This document shows, piece after piece, positions 1 to 7,300 of a DNA stretch of 64,000 nt (positions are counted from its first letter, which is position 1; each line of letters starts with the position of its first letter). The position numbers and the translations under genes were made by a program. The notes under the pieces are model-generated. The model saw nothing but the letters and a program-made list of their open reading frames with translations. It had not been told where the DNA came from and did no database searches. This stretch comes from Paraburkholderia sp. SG-MS1 (GTDB lineage Bacteria > Pseudomonadota > Gammaproteobacteria > Burkholderiales > Burkholderiaceae): positions 62,001 through 126,000 of the forward strand of contig NZ_NPIH01000286.1 in NCBI RefSeq assembly GCF_012275575.1, read 5' to 3'.

Positions 1-2
1 GA

Positions 3-170
3 TTGAACCAGTTGCGCTTCTCAGTCGGCGGTATTTATCGGATTGGGAGGCACTGGAATGTCGGCGCCAATGCCGCATTCGCGTGGCTGCGGGGCGACGC
101 AACCGACAGCCCGATCACCGAGAAGACGAGCCAGATATCGTACGGCATCTTCTGCACCTATCTCTTCTGA
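3..170 (+). CDS. MipA/OmpV-family outer membrane protein, C-terminal end (partial)
   Basis: The frame is open from the window edge to a TGA at 168-170 and gives 55 residues. They read as alternating beta-strand sequence (VGGIYRIGRHWNVGAN, then an acidic turn SPITEK) and end in the strand QISYGIFCTYLF with a C-terminal Phe. That is the typical finish of MipA/OmpV barrels (MltA-interacting or OmpV-like), which sit in the outer membrane. The start lies outside the window, so the family call rests on the tail alone. The gene converges on the ABC binding-protein gene, with a hairpin between them. Confidence 0.6.
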   Translation: MNQLRFSVGGIYRIGRHWNVGANAAFAWLRGDATDSPITEKTSQISYGIFCTYLF

Positions 171-231
171 GTCGGGCGAAGCGTGCTGCCGGCTGTCATG
201 TGAATGTGCGTTGTGCGCAATGCTGCAGGGA

Positions 232-262
232 CCCGGCTCACCACACCATGGGGTGAGCCGGG
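232..262. terminator. Hairpin between convergent genes (likely bidirectional terminator)
   Basis: A perfect 11-bp inverted repeat (CCCGGCTCACC / GGTGAGCCGGG) with a 9-nt loop lies between the stop of the MipA/OmpV gene and that of the convergent binding-protein gene. A short T run (ACTTT) follows on the + strand; there is no good U tract on the - strand. Confidence 0.55.
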
Positions 263-269
263 GTCGACT

Positions 270-1052
270 TTACTGACCGTAGACGTCGAAGTCGAAATAC
301 TTTTTGGCGATCTTGTCATAGGTGCCGTCCGCGCGCGTGTCGGCGATCGCTTTATCGATCTTCTCCTTCAATTCGGTGTCGTCCTTGCGCAAACCAATCG
401 CGGTGCCGCTGCCCAACGTCTTCGCGTCGTACAGTGCATTGCCGGCGAATGCGAAGTCTTTGCCTCGTGGCGTCCGCAGGAAGCCGACTTCGGCCTGCAC
501 GGCGTTTTGCAACGATGCGTCGATACGGCCGGCAATCAGATCCGTATAGACGAGATCCTGATCCTGGTACGACACGATGACCGCGCCGGCCGGCTCCCAA
601 TAGGTCTTCGCATACGTCTCCTGGATCGAGCCCTGCTCGACGCCGATGTGCTTGCCCTTCAGCGCTTCCGGTGTCGGTACGATCGGCGAGCCCTTCTTCG
701 CCACGAGGCGCGTGGGGATGCGGAATACCTTCGACGAGAACGCGATCTGCGCCTGGCGCGCCGGGGTCATCGACATCGTCGAGAGCACGCCGTCGAATTT
801 GCGGCCCTTCAGCGCGGGAATCATGCCGTCGAACGAGTTTTCAACCCACACGCATTTTGCGTTCAGGCGGCGACAGATCTCGTTGCCCAGGTCGATATCG
901 AAGCCGACGAGCTTGCCGTCGGCGGCTTTCGATTCGAACGGCGGGTAGCTCGCATCGACGCCGAAGCGCACGGTCGACCACTCCTTCGCGATGGCGCTGC
1001 CGGACGATACGGCGAGTAGCGCCATCGTCAGCGTTGCAAGCATGGTTTTCAT
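270..1052 (-). CDS. Polar amino acid ABC transporter substrate-binding protein (ArgT/HisJ type)
   Basis: 260-residue periplasmic binding protein, probably for basic amino acids (lysine, arginine, ornithine or histidine). It has a signal peptide (MKTMLATLTMALLAVSSGSA, cleavage near AIA-KEW). The family signature follows: VRFGVDASYPPFE, then GFDIDLGNEICRRL, GMIPALKGRKFDGV and a C-terminal ADGTYDKIAKKYF. The start was chosen because a good ribosome site (GGAGAA) precedes it and the signal peptide begins there; the frame is open further upstream without signal-like sequence. No permease or ATPase gene is adjacent, so it is an orphan binding protein or works with a distant transporter. Substrate is inferred from family only. 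Confidence 0.85.
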   Translation of the reverse strand: MKTMLATLTMALLAVSSGSAIAKEWSTVRFGVDASYPPFESKAADGKLVGFDIDLGNEICRRLNAKCVWVENSFDGMIPALKGRKFDGVLSTMSMTPARQAQIAFSSKVFRIPTRLVAKKGSPIVPTPEALKGKHIGVEQGSIQETYAKTYWEPAGAVIVSYQDQDLVYTDLIAGRIDASLQNAVQAEVGFLRTPRGKDFAFAGNALYDAKTLGSGTAIGLRKDDTELKEKIDKAIADTRADGTYDKIAKKYFDFDVYGQ

Positions 1053-1343
1053 GTTTCTCCTTTCATCACTCTTTAAAAAACCGCGCGACGTGAATGAACG
1101 ACCGCCAACGGACGTCAGGCACGCTGCCGCACCGGGCCCCATTGGACGTCGCAAGCGGCGCGCAAACCCGCCATTCGAGCGCAAATTGGCCGAACAGACA
1201 AATGTATTAAATAAATCGCTTCATGCGAATGGTGCATACGGGAGGCGATGCGGATTCTACCGGCATCGACATGAACTTACGGAAGTGATTGACGTCGCGA
1301 CGCGCGTCTTGCCGCGCCGCACGCATTTCCGTCGCTTGACTTG
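1053..1343. other. Divergent intergenic region
   Basis: About 290 bases between the binding-protein gene (-) and the ArsR gene (+). No ORF with a credible product was seen. It must carry the promoter of the binding-protein gene; a TTGACT hexamer at 1336-1341 is a candidate -35 for the ArsR gene. Confidence 0.4.
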
Positions 1344-1365
1344 TATATGCCTTAGGAGGTATATA
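1344..1365. promoter_or_regulatory. Palindromic operator candidate overlapping the ArsR-gene ribosome site
   Basis: TATATGCCT-TAGG-AGGTATATA is a 22-bp near-perfect inverted repeat with one mismatch between the 9-base arms. It contains the AGGAGGT ribosome-binding sequence of the downstream ArsR gene. A -35-like TTGACT lies 2 bases upstream. ArsR/SmtB-type repressors commonly bind such dyads in their own promoter, so autorepression is inferred. The alternative is that the symmetry is just the AT-rich flank of a strong ribosome site. Confidence 0.5.
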
Positions 1366-1371
1366 AGAGGG

Positions 1372-1707
1372 ATGGAGTCGACATTTGCCATCATCGCCGA
1401 GCCGAACCGCCGCGCCATCCTGAGTCTGCTTGCAGCTTCGGAGCAGTCCGTGGGTGAAATCGAGGAGAAGCTCAATCTCTCGCAGCCCTCTGTCTCGAAG
1501 CACCTGCGGGTGCTCCGGGAGGCCGGCTTCGTGGAGGCACGCGTTGATGCACAACGGCGTCTATACCGGCTCAACCCGGAACCGTTGATGGAGATAGACG
1601 CCTGGCTCGCTCCGTTCCGCCGATTCTGGTCGGTTCACCTCGACGCTCTCGAGCGCCACCTCGATCAGATCGATCCTGCACCGCGCAGCAAGGGGAAGAA
1701 ACGATGA
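1372..1707 (+). CDS. ArsR-family transcriptional regulator
   Basis: 111-residue winged-helix regulator that fills one ArsR/SmtB domain. The N-terminus runs IAEPNRRAILSLL. The recognition helix is SQPSVSKHLRVLREAGFV and the wing is VDAQRRLYRLNPEPL. No metal-binding ELCV-type Cys box is visible, which fits the subgroup paired with AHSA1/SRPBCC proteins rather than metal sensors. The start ATG at 1372 follows AGGAGGT and AAGAGG; upstream in-frame codons lack a ribosome site. The stop overlaps the next start (ATGA), so it is co-translated with the SRPBCC protein. It probably represses its own operon through the dyad over its ribosome site. Confidence 0.88.
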   Translation: MESTFAIIAEPNRRAILSLLAASEQSVGEIEEKLNLSQPSVSKHLRVLREAGFVEARVDAQRRLYRLNPEPLMEIDAWLAPFRRFWSVHLDALERHLDQIDPAPRSKGKKR

Positions 1708-2231
1708 GCAATCGCGAAGAATACATGCCGGGCCCTGCCGCCGGCGCCGAAGTCAGAAAGGATCTGGAGAAGTGGACGCTCGTTGTCGTCCGCGAGTTGC
1801 GCCATTCGCCCGAGAAAGTCTGGACGGCGTTGACCGATCCGGCCAGTCTGCGTGAATGGGCGCCGTTCGATGCCGACCGGAGCCTTGCTTCGGTCGGCCC
1901 CGTCAAGCTTTCGACGGTCGGAACGCCGACGCCGCAGATCTCGGAGACCGAGGTGACACGCGCCGACGCGCCGAATCTGCTCGAATATCGCTGGGGCGGC
2001 AACGATATGCGGTGGACTCTTGAGCCGCTCGGCGACGGCACGCGTCTCACGCTCTGGCACAACATCGATCGCAACTTCATCTCGATGGGCGCAGCCGGGT
2101 GGCACATTTGCCTCGACGTGCTCGAGAGGCTCGTGGCGGGTGATCCGATTGGGCGTATCGTCGGCGGCGACGCGATGCAATTCGACTGGCCGCGCCTGAA
2201 CACCGAGTACACGAAGCGCTTTGGTCTCTGA
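1704..2231 (+). CDS. SRPBCC (AHSA1-like) domain protein
   Basis: 175 residues with the START/SRPBCC fold pattern: VVRELRHSPEKVWTALTDP near the N-terminus, then a GTPTPQISETEVTRADAPNLLEYRW strand pair and GDGTRLTLWHNID, ending in a long helix. AHSA1-like proteins bind small hydrophobic ligands or resemble the Aha1 C-domain; the ligand here is unknown. The start overlaps the ArsR stop by 4 bases, so the two are translationally coupled. ArsR plus AHSA1 pairs are common in Proteobacteria and Actinobacteria. Confidence 0.82.
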   Translation: MSNREEYMPGPAAGAEVRKDLEKWTLVVVRELRHSPEKVWTALTDPASLREWAPFDADRSLASVGPVKLSTVGTPTPQISETEVTRADAPNLLEYRWGGNDMRWTLEPLGDGTRLTLWHNIDRNFISMGAAGWHICLDVLERLVAGDPIGRIVGGDAMQFDWPRLNTEYTKRFGL

Positions 2232-2329
2232 TGTGGGAGCACGGTGAGGGGCAAAGCCGAGATCGAAGTCGTCGTTAATAAGAAGGTAGTCCCACATCGG
2301 CACGATGTCCGAAAGATCGGGAGGAGAAG

Positions 2330-2758
2330 ATGAAAAAGATGGAGCCGACCGAAGGTCAGCCGGCATCTGAATTGATCGACAATAGAATCGCCGAACTCGG
2401 AGATTGGCGCGCAGAGACGCTGAGCAGGATGCGCAAGCTCATCAAGGAGGCGGACCCTGCGGTCGTGGAGGAATGGAAGTGGATGGGCACGCCCACGTGG
2501 TCGCATGATGGGATCATCTGCACCGGCGAGTCGTACAAGTCAGTCGTGAAGCTTACCTTCGCCAAGGGAGCTTCGTTGGAGGATCCCACCAGCCTCTTCA
2601 ACGCGAGTCTCAACGGAAATGTTCGACGCGCGATCGATATCCACGAAGGCGAGCAGGTCGACGCTCGCGCGTTCAAGACGCTCATCCGTGCCGCCATCGC
2701 CCTCAATACCGCCGCTGTCAATGCAAAGGCCGTAAAAAAGACGGCGCGGACGAAGTAG
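2330..2758 (+). CDS. DUF1801 domain protein
   Basis: 142-residue cytoplasmic protein of the DUF1801 (YdhG/Fra-like) family. The core motif is visible as ADPAVVEEWKWMGTPTWS followed by IICTGESYKSVVKLTFAKGA and a C-terminal region with GNVRRAID. Proteins of this fold are linked to iron handling in Bacillus, but the bacterial family as a whole is uncharacterised, so no function is claimed. A GGAGGAG ribosome site precedes the ATG. It follows the ArsR-AHSA1 pair after 98 bases on the same strand; AHSA1 and DUF1801 genes are often neighbours. The C-terminus is Lys- and Ala-rich. Confidence 0.8.
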   Translation: MKKMEPTEGQPASELIDNRIAELGDWRAETLSRMRKLIKEADPAVVEEWKWMGTPTWSHDGIICTGESYKSVVKLTFAKGASLEDPTSLFNASLNGNVRRAIDIHEGEQVDARAFKTLIRAAIALNTAAVNAKAVKKTARTK

Positions 2759-2852
2759 GCGTCAAAAACGCGAACGAGGCGCCGCTGCCCGAAGCGTCTT
2801 ATCGCCGGACGCACTCCGGGCAACGCGGCGCACGCGTGCCTGTCAGACGCGC

Positions 2853-3299
2853 TCAGTCAGGTATCTCTGGCTCGACCAGCCTCGCCAGTTGAGCGAGCGA
2901 TTCTTGCCAGCCGAGGTAGCACATCTCCACTGGAATGACCTCGGGCACGCCTTCCTGCACGATGCTGATGTCGGTGCCGCAGGACACTTGCCGCAATGAA
3001 ATGGTGACGTGCATCTGGCCGGGCAGGTTCGGATCATCGAAGCGGTCGAAGTAGCGGATTTTCTCGAACGGCACCAGTTCGAGGTACTCGCCACCGAACG
3101 AGTGGCCATGGCCGGTGCCGAAGTTACGGAAAGACATCTTGTGGGTGCCGCCGACGCGGGCATCCATGTGGTGGACCTGGCAGGTGAAGCCGTAGGGAGG
3201 AAGCCACCGCACGATTGCATCGGGTTCGAGGAAAGCCCGGTAGATGCGCTCGGGCGTGGCGCGCAAGACGCGGTGAAGATGAATGGTTCCGGTAGTCAT
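2853..3299 (-). CDS. SRPBCC (AHSA1-like) domain protein
   Basis: 148-residue SRPBCC protein: HRVLRATPERIYRAFLEPDA at the N-terminus, WLPPYGFTCQVHHMDARVGG, FGGEYLELVPFEKIRYFDRF and a C-terminal helix GWQESLAQLARLVEPEIPD. This is the same superfamily as the gene at 1704 but a distinct subgroup (about 20 percent alike by eye). The ATG at 3299 was chosen over a GTG six codons upstream because AAAGGCGAG stands at ribosome-site distance. It converges on the DUF1801 gene. Ligand unknown. Confidence 0.82.
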   Translation of the reverse strand: MTTGTIHLHRVLRATPERIYRAFLEPDAIVRWLPPYGFTCQVHHMDARVGGTHKMSFRNFGTGHGHSFGGEYLELVPFEKIRYFDRFDDPNLPGQMHVTISLRQVSCGTDISIVQEGVPEVIPVEMCYLGWQESLAQLARLVEPEIPD

Positions 3300-3545
3300 G
3301 ATGTGCTCGCCTTTCACTAGAGAAGTTGGACTTACTTCTACGACGAATCGGCAATGCGGGTATCGACATGGATTTGCTCAGGGAAAACCCATGGACGCCG
3401 CCAATCGTACTCGAAAGGGCGAGCCGCGCGGCGAGGGGCGCCGCTCACGGTGACGACGGTTGAATACCGTTCACGATGGTCGCCGACGTGATCCGTATCG
3501 AGCAAGCGTGAGCGGCGGCGAGCGCAATGTGGCCAGATTCCGGCA

Positions 3546-3839
3546 TTAACGAGCCGCTTGCGACTGGCTGAACCAGGTGTCAAACCTGATTTCGGCCGCC
3601 AACAGATTGGGGCCTGACGTTTCGAAGCATTCGAGCACGGCCTCGTCCTCGAACGACGGCGAGTTGGCCACGTCGACGACCACCTGCGCGCAGCTCAGCG
3701 CGTCTGCAAGTCCCTCGCCTGGCGATCGTGTCGACACCGACGCTGGCGACGCCGCGATCACGTCATGACCGCGTGTACGCAGGTCGTTGACGACTTTGCT
3801 GCCGATGAGTCCGCTATCGCCAACGACGACGATTTTCAT
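3546..3839 (-). pseudogene. NAD(P)-binding SDR/NmrA-like oxidoreductase, internally deleted
   Basis: 97 residues where the family has about 250. The N-terminus is a clear Rossmann start: MKIVVVGDSGLIGSKVVNDL, RGHDVIAASP, then VVVDVANSPSFEDEAVLECF and the stretch ETSGPNLLAAE. From there it jumps to a tail RFDTWFSQSQAAR that resembles the normal C-terminus of this family (RFxxWLxxS). The simplest reading is an in-frame deletion of about 150 codons, leaving the nucleotide-binding start and the tail but no catalytic core. It lies downstream of the LysR gene on the same strand. Oxidoreductase genes of this kind are known partners of ECF41 sigma factors, and one lies nearby. The alternative is a fortuitous short ORF after a larger deletion. 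Confidence 0.65.
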
Positions 3840-4044
3840 GATGTCGTCTCGATGAAATATTCGTGCGGCCGTACCGGTCGCGGGATGTGTCTCGAAGTCT
3901 GGCGCGCGCATCGCACACGATGCGTCGCAGGGGCTGTATGGCAGACCTGATTTATGCGGTCGCCGTACGCGGTGAACAGTAGGCGTCGGACGCGGCGCCC
4001 AGTAGACGCGCCAAGGCCTCGCACTGTTGCCGTGACGACACCGA

Positions 4045-5085
4045 TCAGCTCGCGTGCGCCGCGGGCAGTGCGGCAAGCACCGGGAATGCGGTCATGCAGT
4101 CGAGGTCGAGCGCGCGCGTTTGTTCTGTCATGTAGTCGACGAAAACACGGATACGCGCGGGAAGATGTTTGCGGCTCAGATAGCAGATGTAGTGGCCGCG
4201 ATCGTCGGGTGCGTATTGCTCGAGGCAGGATCGCAGCCGCCCGTCGCGCAGCGCGTCGCAGACCTGGTACGCGGCGAGCTGCGCAATGCCCAAACCGTCG
4301 CGCACGGCTTGCAGCACGAGGTCCGGATCGTTGAACGTATGGGGCGCGTTGGGCGTCATCCTGTGCGGCAGGCCGTTGACCTTGAATTCCCATTCGGCGA
4401 TGCGTCCCGACGCCGCCCGCAAGTTGATGCAGCGATGCGCCGCCAGTTCCGCCACGCTGCGTGGCAAGCCGTGCTCGCGTGCGTAGGCGGGCGACGCGCA
4501 GACGATCATCTGCATCGGGATCAACTGCTTGGCGACGACCTGACTGTCCTCCATGCGTCCATCGCGGAAAGCGACGTCGACGCGGTCGGCCGTGAAATTG
4601 GCCGGGTTATCGTGGAGCAGCAGGTCGAGCGCGATATCCGGGTAGCGCTCGTGAAAACCGCGCAGCAGCGGCGCGACGATCGCACGGCCGAAGCCGCTTG
4701 TCGAACAGATGCGTAATTGCCCGCGCGGCGGTCCGCTGCGAAGCTCACGCATTTCCTCCAGCGCCTGCACGATGCGCTCCACACCCGGATGGCAGTTCTC
4801 ATAGAAAAGTTCACCTTCGCGCGTGAGCGAGGTGCTGCGGGTGGTGCGCAAAAAGAGGCGCGCATTCAGTTGCGCTTCGAGCTTCTGGATGTTGCGGCTC
4901 ACGGCCGAGCGGCCGATGCCGAGCCGGTCGCCGGCCTTGGCGAAACTGCCTTCGCTGGCAACCGCGAGAAACGCGATGACGCCCGCGTAGCTGGTGGCGA
5001 AGCTGCTGGCGAGCGAATCCTCGCAAGCGGGGGCGGAAATGGAGGAGGGTGCCGATGGTCGGCGAAACGCGTGCGTGTCAGGCAT
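4045..5085 (-). CDS. LysR-family transcriptional regulator
   Basis: 346-residue LysR-type regulator. The helix-turn-helix is at about residues 35-80 (FLAVASEGSFAKAGDRLGIG, then SAVSRNIQKLEAQLNARLF, RTTRSTSLTREG), and a periplasmic-binding-like effector domain follows. It has an unusually long N-terminal extension of about 30 residues before the HTH; the start ATG at 5085 could therefore be too early. The gene runs toward the deleted SDR gene on the same strand rather than divergent from it. A sequence matching the ECF41 promoter lies 34-60 bases upstream, suggesting sigma-dependent expression. Confidence 0.88.
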   Translation of the reverse strand: MPDTHAFRRPSAPSSISAPACEDSLASSFATSYAGVIAFLAVASEGSFAKAGDRLGIGRSAVSRNIQKLEAQLNARLFLRTTRSTSLTREGELFYENCHPGVERIVQALEEMRELRSGPPRGQLRICSTSGFGRAIVAPLLRGFHERYPDIALDLLLHDNPANFTADRVDVAFRDGRMEDSQVVAKQLIPMQMIVCASPAYAREHGLPRSVAELAAHRCINLRAASGRIAEWEFKVNGLPHRMTPNAPHTFNDPDLVLQAVRDGLGIAQLAAYQVCDALRDGRLRSCLEQYAPDDRGHYICYLSRKHLPARIRVFVDYMTEQTRALDLDCMTAFPVLAALPAAHAS

Positions 5086-5118
5086 GGCGGGTCGGGTCGA
5101 AGATGTGCATATCCTCAA

Positions 5119-5145
5119 GACGGGCGACGCGCGCGCGCTGTGACA
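5119..5145 (-). promoter_or_regulatory. ECF41-type promoter candidate upstream of the LysR gene
   Basis: On the - strand TGTCACA (5145-5139) is followed after exactly 16 bases by CGTC (5122-5119), 34 bases before the LysR start codon. The described ECF41 target promoter has TGTCACA in the -35 region and CGTC in the -10 region. An ECF41 sigma gene lies about 1.2 kb away on the same strand. The motif is seen directly; its use by this sigma factor is inferred. Confidence 0.5.
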
Positions 5146-5191
5146 CGATCCGGCATTTTTTGTTCGGCGGACGATGTCACAGGCGGATGGA

Positions 5192-5599
5192 TCACTTCAC
5201 CGGCGTCAGCACCGGCGCGTTTTTATTTTTCAGCAGCAGGACGAGAAACTTGGCCGGCTGCGTGGCGCTGGCGTTCCGGCCGACCGTGTGAATGTCGTTC
5301 GGACCTTCATAGAAGCTCTGCCCAGGCGTGAGCGTCACTTCCTTGCCGCCCTTGACGCCCATCACGATCGACCCTTCCAGCACATAGATGAAGCCATGCG
5401 CATCGTGCCGATGGACGGGATCGACGGCGCCGGGCGGGTAGACGACCGTGATCATCAGCGCTTCCTTGCCGGGATAGTCCGCAAGCGACTGCTCCATCAC
5501 AGGTGTGACGATCGCTTCGGGCGCGGCGCAGGCCGGCTGCGCCAACCACGCCGAGCACAGCAGCGGCATCAGCAACGCAAGTCTTTTCGAGCTCGACAT
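5192..5599 (-). CDS. Secreted cupin-domain protein
   Basis: 135 residues: a signal peptide (KRLALLMPLLCSAWLAQPACA) and a single cupin_2 barrel. Metal-binding cupin motif 1 is seen as PPGAVDPVHRHDAHGFIYVLE (H-x-H and a distal Glu), and motif 2 as PGQSFYEGPNDIHTVGRN. It is probably periplasmic; substrate unknown. The ATG at 5599 has GGAGAAAC upstream. It starts 40 bases after the carboxymuconolactone-decarboxylase-like gene and is probably in one operon with it under the ECF41 factor. Cupins are recurrent companions of such genes. Confidence 0.82.
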   Translation of the reverse strand: MSSSKRLALLMPLLCSAWLAQPACAAPEAIVTPVMEQSLADYPGKEALMITVVYPPGAVDPVHRHDAHGFIYVLEGSIVMGVKGGKEVTLTPGQSFYEGPNDIHTVGRNASATQPAKFLVLLLKNKNAPVLTPVK

Positions 5600-5638
5600 G
5601 ACGTTTCTCCTGTAAGGCGGCGCGGGCGCGGCCGTCAC

Positions 5639-6118
5639 TCATGCAAGGCCGGCCTTGTCGAGACCGAACGCTTTGTCCGACGAGCCCGGCACGGTTTTGA
5701 AGGCGACGTTCGCGCGGTTCCAACCGTTGATCGCCATCACTTCATAAGTCAGATCCGACAGTTCCTTCTCCGAAAACTGCGTGCGCACACGCTCGTAAAT
5801 GTCATCGGGAACGCCTTGTTCGGGCAGGCGCGTGAGGATTTCGGTCCACGCGAGCGCGGCCCGTTCGCGCGGCGCGAACAGCGTCGATTCGCGCCAGGCG
5901 GCCAGATGATGCAGGCGCAACTCGCGCTCGCCGTGGATCTTCGCCTGCTTGACGTGCATGTCGACGCAGAAGCCGCAACCGTTCATCTGCGAAGCGCGGA
6001 CCGCGACGAGATGGCGGACCGATTCCTCGATCGCGCTGTCGCCCAGCAGGTTGCTGAACTCGAGAAACTTTTTGAACAGTTCTGGCGATTGCTGAATGTA
6101 GTTGATGCGTTGGCTCAT
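5639..6118 (-). CDS. Carboxymuconolactone decarboxylase family / AhpD-like protein
   Basis: 159 residues, all-helical AhpD-like fold. The redox motif is present as C48-G-F-C51 with D53 and H55 (MNGCGFCVDMH), which points to a peroxidase-type or alkylhydroperoxidase-like protein rather than a true decarboxylase. The C-terminal WTEILTRLP and LTYEVMAINGWNRANVAF fit the family. The start ATG at 6118 has TCAGGAGAA upstream. It lies directly after the ECF41 sigma gene. Carboxymuconolactone-decarboxylase-like genes are the classic ECF41 targets (the C of the COE set). No obvious TGTCACA/CGTC motif was found in its own upstream region, so it may be read through from the sigma gene. Confidence 0.88.
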   Translation of the reverse strand: MSQRINYIQQSPELFKKFLEFSNLLGDSAIEESVRHLVAVRASQMNGCGFCVDMHVKQAKIHGERELRLHHLAAWRESTLFAPRERAALAWTEILTRLPEQGVPDDIYERVRTQFSEKELSDLTYEVMAINGWNRANVAFKTVPGSSDKAFGLDKAGLA

Positions 6119-6300
6119 GATTTTCTCCTGACGGGAATGAAGCCGGCGCCCGTCGGCGACCGGGGCATCGGTGTCGGCGATGTGCCGTACGGAAACCATG
6201 GTAGGTTCCGCCGTCCGGGCCCGGTAGACACGCCAGGGTGCTCACGCTGTTGCCTGCTCGACACCAATCGCGCTGACGCACCCCGCCGTGGAAAAAATCT

Positions 6301-7182
6301 TCAGCAAGCTCCGAATGCGGCCGCGAGACGCACGAGCTTTTCAGGATTGCGCTGCACCTGGATGCGCACGATCCGCTCACCATCGGTCTCGTACGACTGT
6401 GCCGATTCCAGCGTGCCTTCGATGAAGCGCAACAGTGCCCACTGTCCGTTGAGCACCGCGAGTTCGATGCGCAGGTCGTTGCCGAAGCGCCGGCTTGCAG
6501 CGTAGAACAGTTGCGCGATGCGCCTGCCGCCGACCATCGGTTTCGGGAAGCTCGGCACACGGCCGCCGCCATCGCCGACGAGCACGGCGTCTTCAGCGAG
6601 CATGCCGTTGATGGCCGCGAAGTCGCCGCGCTCCAACGCCTGCGCGAACACTTGCAGCAGACGCAGATGGCTTTCGCGCGACACGGCGAAACGCGGCCGT
6701 TCGTCGCGCAACTGAGTCTTCGCGCGGCTTACCAACTGGCGGCAAGCGGCTTCGCTTTTGCCGATGGCGTGTGCCACTTCGTCGTAATCGGCATCGAAAA
6801 CTTCTCGCAGCAGGAATGCTGCGCGCGCCTCGGGTGTCAGTCGTTCGAGCAGCATCAGGAACGCAACCGATACGTCGTCCGCGCGCTCCTTGATCTCCTC
6901 GGGCGTGACCGGCGACTCGATGATGTGCGGCTCCGGAAGCCAGATGCCTGCGTAGTGCTCGCGCTGCACCTTGGCGGCGCGCAAGCGGTCGATCGACAGA
7001 CGCGTGGTGACCGATACGAGCCATGCTTCCGGATTGTCGATGGTGGCGCGGTCGGCGCCATGCCATCGCAGCCATGCGTCCTGCACGACATCTTCGGCTT
7101 CCGCAACTGACGCGAGCATCCGGTAAGCGATGCCCTGTAGACGCGGGCGAAGCTTGTCGAAGATGCGGGTCGCGTCATCCAT
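6301..7182 (-). CDS. ECF41-family RNA polymerase sigma factor with fused SnoaL-like C-domain
   Basis: 293 residues. Sigma region 2 is at about residues 5-70 (LRPRLQGIAYRMLASVAEAE, DVVQDAWLRW) and region 4 at about 110-160 (TPEARAAFLLREVFDADYDE, SEAACRQLVSRAK). A NTF2/SnoaL-like extension of about 120 residues completes it. All three ECF41 signatures are present: WLPEP (81-85) in the linker, DGGGR (204-208) and NPEKL (279-283) in the C-domain. In characterised ECF41 factors the extension takes the place of an anti-sigma factor. No anti-sigma gene is adjacent, in agreement. The start ATG at 7182 matches the family N-terminus (MDDATRIF); an ATG at 7233 is possible. The downstream genes are the likely regulon. 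Confidence 0.92.
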   Translation of the reverse strand: MDDATRIFDKLRPRLQGIAYRMLASVAEAEDVVQDAWLRWHGADRATIDNPEAWLVSVTTRLSIDRLRAAKVQREHYAGIWLPEPHIIESPVTPEEIKERADDVSVAFLMLLERLTPEARAAFLLREVFDADYDEVAHAIGKSEAACRQLVSRAKTQLRDERPRFAVSRESHLRLLQVFAQALERGDFAAINGMLAEDAVLVGDGGGRVPSFPKPMVGGRRIAQLFYAASRRFGNDLRIELAVLNGQWALLRFIEGTLESAQSYETDGERIVRIQVQRNPEKLVRLAAAFGAC

Positions 7183-7300
7183 TGGGGTGGGCTCTTGATG
7201 CGGCGTGTCGAGGGAGGGGGGCGTGCGCTTCATCGTCAGGGTCGTGGGAGAGGATCTTCAGCGACAGTTGAAAGTCGGCTGAGCAAAGAGTGACGGCCGT

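Noticed and set aside
5175..5181. Second TGTCACA, on the + strand
   Set aside because: The next CGTC is 22 bases away rather than 16, and transcription would run antisense into the cupin gene.
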